This document shows positions 1-7,367 of a stretch of DNA of 21,508 nucleotides, in pieces. This DNA comes from an uncultured Collinsella sp. (GTDB lineage: Bacteria > Actinomycetota > Coriobacteriia > Coriobacteriales > Coriobacteriaceae), in contig UQXT01000029.1 in the NCBI GenBank assembly GCA_900545075.1, positions 1-21,508 of the forward strand. Direction: 5' to 3'. The position numbers and the translations under genes were made by a program. The stretch's first letter is position 1, and each line of letters begins with the position of its first letter. Below the pieces are notes generated by a model. It saw only the letters and a list, made by a program, of their open reading frames with translations, ran no database searches and had not been told where the DNA came from.

Positions 1-431
1 ACAAATCCAAGTTAGACCATTTCAAATGGTTCGATGTCTGCCCGGATGCGACACTGAAGTGAGTGTCCATCCTCGCAGTATCCGGTTCTCAAGGTGCACG
101 CCTGCGCGGCTGATCCGGTTCCACCGGGCCGCGCGGCAAGGAGATATATTGCCAGACCGGAGGGGCCCCGGGGGCGGGAATCTGGCACTCCATATTTTGT
201 ACACAAATGAATCAATCCTTCAGTTGTTCCACTGAAGTCATGTCTGAAGCATCGGCTTCTAGTATTGGCGATGACCAGCTGGTTTATAGGTGTTGAGGCA
301 TCGGTCATCTCTGGTGGGCTACTTTACTCTAAAGGCATCAGGTTTTTGTTTCCTGTCGGTAAAAGGCTGGTTTTGGCCGCCAGGCGTCCTTATATATAGA
401 GAAGATCTGGTTCGAACCCGTGCCGCGGCAA
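1..431. other. Stretch without a convincing gene; several small palindromes
   Basis: No reading frame here has a good ribosome-binding site plus protein-like composition, so I call no gene. Visible structure is a near-perfect palindrome ACCATTT-C-AAATGGT at 17-31, a 7-bp hairpin CTTCAGT/ACTGAAG at about 219-238, and a 5-bp hairpin GAAGC/GCTTC at about 247-260. An AAGGAG at about 138-143 precedes a TTG and a 28-codon frame ending near 235; this is too weak to call. At about 411-419 there is a T-arm-like GGTTCGAACCC, a relative of those listed beside the two tRNA genes. The 98-codon minus-strand frame at 12-308 has no SD and odd composition. Confidence 0.5.
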
Positions 432-462
432 CAAAAAAGCGGCCGGCATCCACCAGCCGCTT
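432..462 (-). terminator. Intrinsic terminator (minus strand), outer copy
   Basis: On the minus strand, arm GCGGCTGG pairs with CCGGCCGC (one G-U wobble) and is followed by six T. It lies just beyond the displaced tRNA-Lys 3' end at 474-492, as the inner terminator at 609-639 lies just beyond the real tRNA-Lys. The tRNA-end-plus-terminator arrangement is therefore present twice. Confidence 0.75.
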
Positions 463-473
463 CTCTATTCCAT

Positions 474-492
474 GGTAGGCCGTCAGGGGTTC
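474..492 (-). repeat. Displaced copy of the tRNA-Lys 3' end
   Basis: This matches 653-671, the acceptor 3' strand and half of the T-arm of tRNA-Lys, at 18 of 19 positions, with 15 contiguous identities at 478-492 versus 657-671. The displacement is 179 bp. Similarity breaks down inside the T loop, though CAGG/CCTG can still close a short T-arm-like stem. It could be an attachment-site duplication, the end of a decayed tandem tRNA, or one end of a tRNA-associated repeat unit. Confidence 0.7.
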
Positions 493-596
493 AGCCTGCT
501 TCGCAGGCGGCCGCTGCGGCGCCTCCGCGCCTCGCGCGCTGCGCTGGCAAACGCTCACGCGTTTACTCAGCTCCGCGCCCTTTCGGGTTCGAACCC
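493..596. repeat. Palindrome-rich element between two tRNA-Lys-derived ends
   Basis: About 100 bp of very GC-rich DNA lies between the displaced tRNA-Lys end and the tRNA-Lys terminator. It holds hairpin GCCTG-CTTCG-CAGGC at 494-508, hairpin AAACGC-TCAC-GCGTTT at 549-564, and the fully palindromic T-arm-like GGGTTCGAACCC at 585-596. Its right half is clearly related to 9426-9474 beside tRNA-Gly: both have an AAACGC hairpin, then a GC-rich CCCT stretch, then TCGGGTTCGA. It is non-coding as far as I can see. Confidence 0.65.
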
Positions 597-608
597 ATGT
601 AAGGGCGA

Positions 609-639
609 CAAAAAAGACGGCCAACCGAAGTTGACCGTC
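609..639 (-). terminator. Intrinsic terminator of tRNA-Lys
   Basis: Read on the minus strand, GACGGTCAAC and GTTGGCCGTC form a 10-bp stem with one G-U pair, closed by a C(UUCG)G tetraloop and followed by six T. It begins 16 nt past the tRNA 3' end. Confidence 0.9.
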
Positions 640-654
640 TCAACAATCTTTGGG

Positions 655-727
655 TGGGCCGTCAGGGGTTCGAACCCTGGACCTTGGGATTAAAAGTCCC
701 CTGCTCTGCCAGCTGAGCTAACGGCCC
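655..727 (-). tRNA. tRNA-Lys (anticodon UUU)
   Basis: The minus strand folds as a 73-nt cloverleaf. The acceptor stem is GGGCCGT paired with ACGGCCC, the D stem GCTC/GAGC, the anticodon loop CTTTTAA (UUU, positions 34-36), and the T arm CAGGG-TTCGAAC-CCCTG. The discriminator base is A. The next bases are CCC, so the CCA tail is not encoded. The gene is followed by a strong terminator and preceded by a promoter that overlaps the 3' end of the aminopeptidase gene. Confidence 0.96.
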
Positions 728-736
728 GCGGGTGGC

Positions 737-765
737 ATTGTACCACGGTCTGGGACTATTCCCAA
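737..765 (-). promoter_or_regulatory. Promoter of tRNA-Lys
   Basis: On the minus strand a -35-like TTGGGA (760-765) and a -10 TACAAT (737-742) are separated by 17 bp. The expected start of transcription lies a few bases before the mature 5' end at 727. The -35 sits within the upstream aminopeptidase stop region (stop codon 756-758). Confidence 0.6.
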
Positions 766-2036
766 CTCCATTGGCCGTTCTGGAAAATCACAACTTCACG
801 TCCATCGGGCGTAATGCCCACAATATCGATATCGTCCGTGCCAATCATAAAGTCAACGTGCGTGCTCGAAACGTTAACGCCATGCTCCAAGAGCTCCTCT
901 TTGGACATATCATATCCGCCCTCGATGCACTCGGGGAAGCCGACCCCCAGCGCTAGATGGCAACTGGCGTTCTCATCATAAAGCGTATCGTAAAACAGGA
1001 TGCCACTTTCGCGAATCGGTGTGTTCTTTGAAATGAGCGCGACCTCTCCCAGGTGAGCAGCGCCCTCGTCAGTATCGATGATGCTTGCGAGCGTCGCCTT
1101 GCCCACACGGGCGTCGTAATCCACCACATGACCGTTTTCGAACTTGATCCAAAAATCGTCGACCTTGTTGCCGTGGTGGATAAGCGGCATTGCGGAATAC
1201 ACGATTCCGTCAGCACGCATGCGATCGGGCGAGGTGAAGACCTCCTCGGTGGGGATGTTGGGGAAGAAGGGATGACCGTCGGGAGTCTTACCCTTACCGC
1301 CGGCCCACTCATGCCCCTTCGTCATACCGATTACCAGGTCGGTTCCATTCGAAGCGGTATAGCGCAGGCAGTCAAAACGATTTTCGTTCAGAAAACGCAG
1401 GTTCTTTTCAAACGCTGCATCGTGAAGCTCCCAGTCGCTCTCCGGATCTTGGCCGTCAGCACGGGCGGTATGCAGAATCGCATTCCACAGCTTGTAGACT
1501 GCGACCTCATCCGGGTCATCCGAGAACACCTCGCGCGCCCAGGCAACAACCGGCGCACCGGCAATGCACCACGGGTTGATGTTGTAATCCAGTCCGCGGC
1601 GGAAAGTCTTGCACTGCGTGTTCCTTGCCTTGGATGCCGCGGCAGGCTTAGCGGGGTCAATACCCTTCAGAGCAGCGGGATCGGCACCCTCGATAAAGAT
1701 AAAGCAGGCACCGTCCTGAGCCAACGAATCCAGCTGCATGCGCTTCCACTCGGGCGTCTGCTCAAAATAGCTTTTATCGACATGCTCGTACGCAAGCCTT
1801 GTCACGGCATCATCGGCCCAAATGACCGTCACGTGACCGGCGCCGGCGGCATAAGCCTCCGCGACCACCACGCGGGCAAAGGGTGCGCACTCGACTGGAG
1901 ACTGAACGACAACCTCCTGGCCGGGCTTGACGTTTACGCCCTTGCGGACAACCAAGCGCGCGTAGTTTTTAATCTTGGGCTCCAGGGCCTTCATGCCCTC
2001 CAGAGCCTCTTCGACCGTCAGGGCAGCTCGAATCAT
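756..2036 (-). CDS. Aminopeptidase, peptidase family M29
   Basis: The product is a 426-aa metallo-aminopeptidase of the M29 (AmpS/PepS/aminopeptidase T) family, expected in the cytoplasm, where it would release N-terminal residues from peptides. The family's dinuclear metal ligands are all recognisable: Glu in NIPTEEVF (about 264-265), Glu in HLGEVAL (331), His in ASCHLALG (360), and His and Asp in STHVDFM (393, 395), with the usual Tyr in LYDEN (353). Length matches the family. I chose the ATG at 2036 because GGAG lies 6 nt upstream. An in-frame ATG at 2048 would add four residues but has no SD. The gene has its own TATATA-rich upstream region after the terminator at 2069-2099, so it is probably monocistronic. 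The family call is firm; the substrate is unknown. Confidence 0.93.
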   Translation of the reverse strand: MIRAALTVEEALEGMKALEPKIKNYARLVVRKGVNVKPGQEVVVQSPVECAPFARVVVAEAYAAGAGHVTVIWADDAVTRLAYEHVDKSYFEQTPEWKRMQLDSLAQDGACFIFIEGADPAALKGIDPAKPAAASKARNTQCKTFRRGLDYNINPWCIAGAPVVAWAREVFSDDPDEVAVYKLWNAILHTARADGQDPESDWELHDAAFEKNLRFLNENRFDCLRYTASNGTDLVIGMTKGHEWAGGKGKTPDGHPFFPNIPTEEVFTSPDRMRADGIVYSAMPLIHHGNKVDDFWIKFENGHVVDYDARVGKATLASIIDTDEGAAHLGEVALISKNTPIRESGILFYDTLYDENASCHLALGVGFPECIEGGYDMSKEELLEHGVNVSSTHVDFMIGTDDIDIVGITPDGREVVIFQNGQWSWE

Positions 2037-2068
2037 GTGCCACTCCATCTATCTATATATAGAACAGT

Positions 2069-2099
2069 AAAAAGGCGCGCCGCAAAAACGACGCGCCTT
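2069..2099 (-). terminator. Intrinsic terminator of the purC unit
   Basis: On the minus strand AAGGCGCG and CGCGCCTT form an 8-bp stem with a 12-nt loop, followed by TTTTT. It lies about 30 nt after the stop of the two-TM protein gene and before the aminopeptidase gene, ending the purC-coupled unit. Confidence 0.82.
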
Positions 2100-2129
2100 A
2101 TATCTTAGCGATAAGTATGTATGCAAACG

Positions 2130-2705
2130 CTACTTCTTCTTGGAGTCCTTCTTGTCCTCCTCGGCAGCTGCGCGCTCGATAAGAGCGTTGAGCTTGTTCT
2201 CAGACATGCCCTCGGCCTGCGTGCGGTACATGTTGCGCAGGGGACGAATACGAGCGAAGTCGTAGATAAAGTCACCCAAGATGATGACATAGGACAAAAC
2301 GATGCCGACCATCTGAACAGGACTGGACACCGTGCCGCCGGGAATGAAGTAGAGCGAAGCCCAAATTGCTACGACGAGTACCATGCCGATAGCGAGCACA
2401 GCCCACCAAATTCGGCGGCGCTTGGTGTAGTCCTCATCCTGCTTGAGAAGGATATTCGACACCGTGTAGATGCGATCCTCGCGGGCGCGCTGCTTGGCCT
2501 TGCGGGCGCGTTTTTCCTCCTTGGAAAGGCCTTCCAGGTTTTCGCCCTTCTCGAGCTCTTTGCGGCGTGCCTTGGATGATGCCGGCACGACGTGAACAGA
2601 GCTCGCTGCCTGACGGGCGGGCTTAGCGGATGCGGCGGACTTGCGCGCAACCCCGGTAACCTCGCGGGATTGCGTGCGCTTGTTCGTGGCGCTACGGGTA
2701 CTCAC
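2130..2705 (-). CDS. Two-TM membrane protein with basic N-terminal region, function unknown
   Basis: This is a 191-aa protein. Residues 1-80 are Ala/Ser/Lys/Arg-rich with a probable charged helix at about 44-77. Two hydrophobic helices (about 99-121 and 130-150) follow, then an acidic-and-basic tail ending in lysines (KKDSKKK). It broadly resembles the small actinobacterial membrane proteins grouped as DUF3043, but I cannot confirm that assignment by eye. The GTG start at 2705 directly abuts the purC TAA (2706-2708). Its SD, AAGGAG, lies within the last purC codons 9 nt upstream, so translation should be coupled to purC. There is no obvious metabolic link to purines. Both ends of the protein are probably cytoplasmic. 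Confidence 0.82.
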   Translation of the reverse strand: MSTRSATNKRTQSREVTGVARKSAASAKPARQAASSVHVVPASSKARRKELEKGENLEGLSKEEKRARKAKQRAREDRIYTVSNILLKQDEDYTKRRRIWWAVLAIGMVLVVAIWASLYFIPGGTVSSPVQMVGIVLSYVIILGDFIYDFARIRPLRNMYRTQAEGMSENKLNALIERAAAEEDKKDSKKK

Positions 2706-3593
2706 TTACGCGTTCTCCTTCATGCTTGTGAACTGGGAGCCCGTGATGATTTGGAAGGCCTCACGATAGCGCTCGGACGTGCCATCGATGACCTCGGCGG
2801 GCAGGTGCGGAGTCTCCCCCGTCATATCCCAGTTGGCCTTGAGCCAATTGCGGACGAATTGCTTGTCGTAGCTAGGCTGGATCTTGCCCTCCTCGTAGCT
2901 GGCAGCAGGCCAGAAACGGCTGGAGTCGGGCGTGAGGCACTCGTCGATCAGCGTGACCTTGCCATCAATAACACCAAACTCGAACTTGGTGTCGGCAATG
3001 ATGATGCCACGGGTCGCGGCGTACTCGGCAGCGGCCTTGTAGATCTTGAGGGACAGGTCGCGAATCTGCGTGGCGATGTCCTCGCCAACGATTTCGCAGC
3101 AACGCTCAAACGAGATATTCTCGTCGTGATCACCGATCTCGGCCTTCGTGGACGGGGTGAACAGCGGCTCGGGGAGCTTGGAGGCCTCGGTTAGGCCCTC
3201 AGGCAGCTGGATGCCGCAGACGGTTCCGTTCTCGTCGTAGGTCTTCTTGCCCGAACCGGTCAGATAGCCGCGGACGATGCACTCGATGGGAATCGTCTGG
3301 GCCTTCTTAACCAGCATGGCGCGGCCTGCGAGATAGTCACGATACTCGGCAAACTCCTCAGGGAAATCCGCCGGATCGATGGAGACAAGGTGGTTGGGGA
3401 CGATATCGGCAAACTTGTCGAACCAGAACGCCGAGATGCGGTTGAGCACCTCTCCCTTAAAAGGAATCTCGTCGGGAAGAATAAAGTCGAACGCAGAAAT
3501 GCGATCGGTGGCGACCATCAACAGGTTTTCGCCGGCATCGTAGATATCACGAACCTTGCCACGGGAATCCGGACGACGCTCCATCGTTGTCAC
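2706..3593 (-). CDS. purC: Phosphoribosylaminoimidazole-succinocarboxamide synthase (SAICAR synthetase)
   Basis: The enzyme catalyses the ATP-dependent joining of CAIR and aspartate to give SAICAR in de novo IMP synthesis. Family landmarks are RGKVRDIYD (about 11-19), the nucleotide-binding TDRISAFDF, CIVRGYLTGSGKK, DTKFEFG, and the LIDECLTPDSSRFW signature. At 295 aa it matches the longer, yeast-like form rather than the E. coli form of about 237 aa. I chose the GTG at 3593 because AAGGAG lies 8 nt upstream. The in-frame GTG at 3602 overlaps that SD, and the ATG at 3584 is too far from it. The coupled membrane-protein gene follows directly. The product of PurB, encoded 4 kb away, acts on SAICAR in the next step. 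Confidence 0.97.
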   Translation of the reverse strand: MTTMERRPDSRGKVRDIYDAGENLLMVATDRISAFDFILPDEIPFKGEVLNRISAFWFDKFADIVPNHLVSIDPADFPEEFAEYRDYLAGRAMLVKKAQTIPIECIVRGYLTGSGKKTYDENGTVCGIQLPEGLTEASKLPEPLFTPSTKAEIGDHDENISFERCCEIVGEDIATQIRDLSLKIYKAAAEYAATRGIIIADTKFEFGVIDGKVTLIDECLTPDSSRFWPAASYEEGKIQPSYDKQFVRNWLKANWDMTGETPHLPAEVIDGTSERYREAFQIITGSQFTSMKENA

Positions 3594-3624
3594 GTGAGTC
3601 ACTCCTTACCTAAATACGACAGAA

Positions 3625-3644
3625 ATGCGGGTTCTTTCCCGCAT
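3625..3644 (-). terminator. Hairpin between the sensor kinase gene and purC
   Basis: A perfect 7-bp stem ATGCGGG/CCCGCAT with a 6-nt loop lies about 60 nt after the kinase stop and 30 nt before the purC start. On the minus strand it is followed by TTCTGTCGTATTT, a weak U-tract, so it may be a terminator or a leader hairpin of purC. Confidence 0.45.
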
Positions 3645-3702
3645 GTTTTCGCGAACTCGGAGCGGCAGGGACGCGGCCCCTCCTTCACCGAATAGCGAAA
3701 AG

Positions 3703-5268
3703 CTAGTGCTCCATTGTAGTAGATGCCGCGTCTGCCGTGTGCTCGCGGGGCAGATGAATTGTAAAAGTCGTACCCTTTCCAAGCTCCGACTCCACGGATA
3801 TGTAGCCATGGTGACGCTCGACGATCTGCTTGGTCACGGCGAGGCCAACGCCCAGGCCGCCGGCTTCGCGGGCGCGGCTGGCATCGGCGCGCCAAAATCG
3901 TCCGAAGATACGCGACAGATCGTCCTTGGCAATACCGATACCGGTATCCGAAACGGCAATACTGACATGTTTGCGGTCACTGAGCACCGACACTACGACC
4001 CAGCCGCCCTCGGGGGTGTAGCGCATGGCGTTGCTCATGAGGTTGATGACGCACTGCGTGATCATGTCGGGATCGGCCTCGATGACATCGTCGTGACCTT
4101 GGGTCTCGTCAGCAAAGCGCAAGCGCAGATCGCGGTCAACAAACAGGCGCTCCTGAGCGTTGACGATAGATCGCACAAAGGGAACCATGTCCACCGGCTC
4201 AAGGTTGAGCGGCGCCGTGCTGTTTTCCATGCGCGATAGGTCGAGCATCTGCTGCACCAGACGTGCCAGGCGGCGCGTCTCGGAAGCAACGGTTTCCAAA
4301 TGCTCATCGTCGGTGGGATACACGCCGTCCTGCATGGCCTCGACCGTTGCAAGCATTGCCATGAGCGGCGTGCGCAGCTCATGAGCCACATCGGAAGTCA
4401 GGCGCTTTTCGTGCTTCATATCTTTCTCGAGCGAGGTGGCCATCTCGTCAAAGGTCTCACCCAGCTGATCGATTTCGTCATCGCCGCGCAAACCGGTACG
4501 AGCGGACAGATCGCCGTCGCGAATTTGCTTGGCCGTGCTGGTAATACGATGAATCGGTCTGGTAAGCATGCGCGACACGAACGATCCGATAACAACCGAG
4601 ATGCAGACCGCAACAACCGCGGCAAGGGCCATAGCGTTAAAGGTCTTCTCCCTAAACGCTGAGTCTGCCTTGGTGAGCAGAGCATCGGAGCCGATGGCCC
4701 ATAGCTTTACCTGTCCGACATGCTCGCCAGAAGACGTTATGATTTCGACGTTGGCAACGCTGTCGGAGTCGGTGGGCGCCGACGAGACCGGGCTATGCGA
4801 TGCCTTTTTACCACTCGATCCGCTCGACGGCGATCCGCTCTCGCGCACATCGGCGGTCGCACTTGCCGAAGGCCATGAGTCGTCATAGACGACAACGCCC
4901 TTCTTGTTGACGACCTGCATACCCAGGTCGTCGGACACCAAGCTCGATGTCGCGACCGTGCGCAGCTCGCCCGCAGTCCAATTGCCGTTTTCCTCATACG
5001 ACGTCGCAAGCTTTTCGGCGGCAGAATTGGCAATCTCGACGATATTGGAGCGCGTGTAATCCGAAAAGACGGTACCCCACACAACGGAGACAACGCCCAC
5101 CAGCACCAATACCGTCATGAGCGACGTCAGGGCAAAAGCCAATGCCATGCGCGAGGGATAGCTCATCGCTGGCCGTGAATCGGAACGAGGCGTGTTCCAA
5201 CTTGCCTTGGAACCCGCCTCGTTCTCCTGCTTGTGCTTTTGTCCGATTTCAAAGCGCGCAGGTGTCAT
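3703..5268 (-). CDS. Membrane sensor histidine kinase (HAMP, HisKA, HATPase)
   Basis: The product is a 521-aa kinase that would autophosphorylate on His and pass the phosphate to the response regulator encoded just upstream. It has a cytoplasmic tail of about 40 residues, TM1 at about 41-65, an external sensor region at about 66-208, TM2 at about 211-232, and HAMP at about 233-285. The HisKA H-box SDVAHELRTPL has phospho-acceptor His296. The ATPase domain has N-box NLMSNAMRY (405-417 region), G1 DTGIGI (441-446), F-box FGRFWRAD and G2 GGLGVGLA (470-477). All catalytic boxes are intact. The sensor region holds a Ser/Gly-rich low-complexity stretch at about 133-170. The ATG at 5268 lies 11 nt after the regulator stop, with GGGA as SD. 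The signal sensed is unknown. Confidence 0.95.
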   Translation of the reverse strand: MTPARFEIGQKHKQENEAGSKASWNTPRSDSRPAMSYPSRMALAFALTSLMTVLVLVGVVSVVWGTVFSDYTRSNIVEIANSAAEKLATSYEENGNWTAGELRTVATSSLVSDDLGMQVVNKKGVVVYDDSWPSASATADVRESGSPSSGSSGKKASHSPVSSAPTDSDSVANVEIITSSGEHVGQVKLWAIGSDALLTKADSAFREKTFNAMALAAVVAVCISVVIGSFVSRMLTRPIHRITSTAKQIRDGDLSARTGLRGDDEIDQLGETFDEMATSLEKDMKHEKRLTSDVAHELRTPLMAMLATVEAMQDGVYPTDDEHLETVASETRRLARLVQQMLDLSRMENSTAPLNLEPVDMVPFVRSIVNAQERLFVDRDLRLRFADETQGHDDVIEADPDMITQCVINLMSNAMRYTPEGGWVVVSVLSDRKHVSIAVSDTGIGIAKDDLSRIFGRFWRADASRAREAGGLGVGLAVTKQIVERHHGYISVESELGKGTTFTIHLPREHTADAASTTMEH

Positions 5269-5279
5269 ATGTGATTTCC

Positions 5280-6002
5280 CTATTTCTCGTCCGACTTATC
5301 GGTCTTGGCCGGGGCCTCAAAGCGATAGCCGACACCGTGAACGGTGTAGAGCCACTTAGGCTTCTTGGGGTCGTCGCCCAGCTTGGCGCGAAGGTTCTTC
5401 ACGTGGCTGTCGATGGTGCGCTCGTAACCCTCAAAGTCGTAGCCGAGCACCTTCTCGACCAGCTCCATACGGTTATAGACACGACCGGGATGACGAGCAA
5501 GCGTGGTGAGCAACTTAAACTCGGAAGCAGTCAGGTCTACTTCCTTGTCCTCGACCAAAATCTTGTGGCCTGAGATATCGATGACCAGATCGCCAAAGTC
5601 GAGCACCTCAACGGCAGGCTCGTCTGCCTGGTGAGCACGGCGGAACAGGGCACGGACGCGGGCGACGAGCTCGCGCGGCGAGAACGGCTTGATCAGGTAG
5701 TCGTCGGCACCAAGCTCGAGGCCGATGATGCGATCCTCAATCTCGCCCTTGGCGGTAAGCATGATAATGGGCACATCCGAGGTATCGCGGATAGTGCGGC
5801 AAACGCGCTCGCCGGGAATCTTGGGGAGCATAAGATCAAGTACAACCAGGTCGAACTGGTGCTTCTCGAACTCCTCGATCGCAGACTGGCCGTCGCCGAC
5901 GCCAACAACCCAGTAGCCCTCGCGCTCGAGATAGGCAGCGACAGCGTCACGGATTGCCTTCTCGTCCTCGACCAGCAGAATCTTTTTTGCATCTGAAGCC
6001 AT
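5280..6002 (-). CDS. OmpR/PhoB-family response regulator
   Basis: The product is a 240-aa DNA-binding regulator and the partner of the kinase encoded immediately downstream in the same operon. The receiver domain (about 6-120) has the acidic pair E12/D13, phospho-acceptor Asp56 in VVLDLMLP, Thr83 in MLTAK, and Lys105 in LIKPFSP. The C-terminal winged helix (about 135-235) has typical features such as LTASEFKLL, the ERTIDSHVKNLRAKLGDD helix and the YTVHGVGYRF wing. I chose the ATG at 6002, which has AGGGGG 8 nt upstream. A TTG at 6023 would add seven residues with no SD. Target genes cannot be deduced from the window. Confidence 0.96.
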   Translation of the reverse strand: MASDAKKILLVEDEKAIRDAVAAYLEREGYWVVGVGDGQSAIEEFEKHQFDLVVLDLMLPKIPGERVCRTIRDTSDVPIIMLTAKGEIEDRIIGLELGADDYLIKPFSPRELVARVRALFRRAHQADEPAVEVLDFGDLVIDISGHKILVEDKEVDLTASEFKLLTTLARHPGRVYNRMELVEKVLGYDFEGYERTIDSHVKNLRAKLGDDPKKPKWLYTVHGVGYRFEAPAKTDKSDEK

Positions 6003-6057
6003 AACACGGCCCCCCTGTCTCAATTAGCTAAGAACAAGCCCATTTTAACGCACCTAT

Positions 6058-6096
6058 GCCCACCGAGCACCGCTACAGTGCGGCGGCTCGGCGGGC
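6058..6096 (-). terminator. Strong hairpin after the lipoprotein gene, no U-tract
   Basis: GCCCACCGAGC pairs with GCTCGGCGGGC, with an internal CCGC/GCGG extension over a TACAGT loop. The single outer mismatch becomes a G-U pair in minus-strand RNA, which favours function on that strand. It lies about 60 nt after the lipoprotein stop and before the regulator gene. No run of U follows, so it is only a candidate terminator. Confidence 0.5.
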
Positions 6097-6155
6097 GGCA
6101 CTCACAATTACAACGCGCTTATTCCCCCGTTGGCGCCTTTTTAACCCCTCTAAGC

Positions 6156-7367
6156 TTAAAGAGAGAATAGGCGTGCAGTGACCGTCTCTGGTATACCCTG
6201 GCTGTTGCGCACCGTGGCGTACGTAAGGAATGAGTCCGATTTTCCCGCCGTAGCTGGATAATCGCCATATTCGAGAGCGCGGTCGGGCGACAGCAGCGAA
6301 CCATAGGTTTTGGCGGAGGTATCGATCAGAAAATGCGAGGCCTGAACCTTAACCAGATATTTTCCCTTTCTGCCGGCAGCACACGCAAGCGGCTCGCGCG
6401 ACAGGAATAGGAACGTCCCGTTCTCGTTACCGATATAGGTGCCCATGTTGCCTAGACTTCCCACGCCGTTATAGGTGGCCTCAATGGAGAACACAAACGT
6501 GTCGCCCATATATACGGCCTCGAAGGGAGACACCGATGAAGGAAGGACCAGCTGAGCCCTCTTGGTATTGTTGCCGTCCGTCAGGTCGATCGCCGTCATG
6601 CCGTAGTAGACGCCCTCGTCATTGCGCACACGCGGAGATATGGTCAAGATACCGTCACTCACGCGCGGGGCGGATGCAAAGCGACCCGTTGACTTCCAAA
6701 TGGCCTCGGCCTTTGCCTCATCGAGCGAGCGCCGGTAGCAATACGAGTCGTGACTCGTCTTATTGCCGCCTGCAGCAGGCATCTTGTACCAAATGACGGA
6801 CGACCCGAACGCCGTAAACAGTGGCGGATCGTAGTCCTTGCCGCCTCGGTCGAGCTCGACTACATCGCCGACAAGCGACGCACCTGCCGTATTTTGCGCA
6901 TAGAGCTTCCACGATGCGTTCGCAAAGTTCATTTCGACCCAAGCAAACACGCCATCGCCGGCGCGGACATCGTAAAACGAATACCCTGCACCTTCGACGG
7001 GATCCTCGATGAGCGTTGTGAGCGAACCGTCGCCCAAGTTGAGCACACCGAGCGTGTTGGCATGCCGCGCCGATGCCGGAGCCATCATGGCTGCGGCGTA
7101 ATCGCCATCGCAATAGTACAGCAGCGTACCCAGTGGCAATGTCCATGAAGCCGCAGGCTCGAGGTCGATGTCAACAGCCTCATACTCATCCGTAATCGAG
7201 ACGATTTTTGAGTCATCTTTGATAACCTGCGGCTCGCCGGCGGCATCGTCGCTGGTGCCCGTTTTTTTCGAGCATCCGGCAAGCACCGTGGCAGCGCCTG
7301 CGGCAGCACCGCCGAGCACAAAGCCACGGCGCGATATTCCGTTCTTGATGTGGTCGGCGATACCCAT
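6156..7367 (-). CDS. Tat-exported lipoprotein, probable beta-propeller-like, function unknown
   Basis: The protein is 403 aa. The N-terminus has a twin-arginine motif SRRGFV (residues 12-17), a hydrophobic Ala/Gly stretch, and a lipobox LAGC with lipidation Cys32. It should therefore cross the membrane folded through Tat and be anchored outside. After a Ser/Asp-rich linker, residues of about 70-400 show repeated beta-rich blocks with aromatic strands (GVFAWVEMNF, SSVIWYKMP, GVYYGMTAIDL, DTFVFSIEA, KGKYLVKVQ), suggesting a beta-propeller. I cannot assign a family. The ATG at 7367 overlaps the TAA of the preceding TSCPD gene by one base (TAATG), so the two are translationally coupled. A TTG at 7421 would give a longer form but would lengthen the Tat n-region inside the upstream gene. 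Confidence 0.82.
   Translation of the reverse strand: MGIADHIKNGISRRGFVLGGAAAGAATVLAGCSKKTGTSDDAAGEPQVIKDDSKIVSITDEYEAVDIDLEPAASWTLPLGTLLYYCDGDYAAAMMAPASARHANTLGVLNLGDGSLTTLIEDPVEGAGYSFYDVRAGDGVFAWVEMNFANASWKLYAQNTAGASLVGDVVELDRGGKDYDPPLFTAFGSSVIWYKMPAAGGNKTSHDSYCYRRSLDEAKAEAIWKSTGRFASAPRVSDGILTISPRVRNDEGVYYGMTAIDLTDGNNTKRAQLVLPSSVSPFEAVYMGDTFVFSIEATYNGVGSLGNMGTYIGNENGTFLFLSREPLACAAGRKGKYLVKVQASHFLIDTSAKTYGSLLSPDRALEYGDYPATAGKSDSFLTYATVRNSQGIPETVTARLFSL

Noticed and set aside
12..308. A 98-codon minus-strand frame at the left edge
   Set aside because: No SD precedes it, codon use is unlike neighbours, and the sequence contains several hairpins; there is no family resemblance.
493..596. A CRISPR array or insertion sequence beside the tRNA genes
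   Set aside because: The repeats are few, unequal and hairpin-based with no regular spacers, and no transposase or cas gene is present.
319..693. Frames across the tRNA-Lys and repeat region on both strands
   Set aside because: They cross terminators and the tRNA itself, and their products are Arg/Ala-rich translations of palindromes.
474..728. A second intact tRNA gene beside tRNA-Lys
   Set aside because: Only the acceptor 3' strand and part of the T arm are present; no anticodon arm or 5' half can be found.
1053..2108. A 351-codon plus-strand frame opposite the aminopeptidase
   Set aside because: The minus-strand frame has all M29 ligands; the plus-strand product has no recognisable features and no ribosome-binding site.
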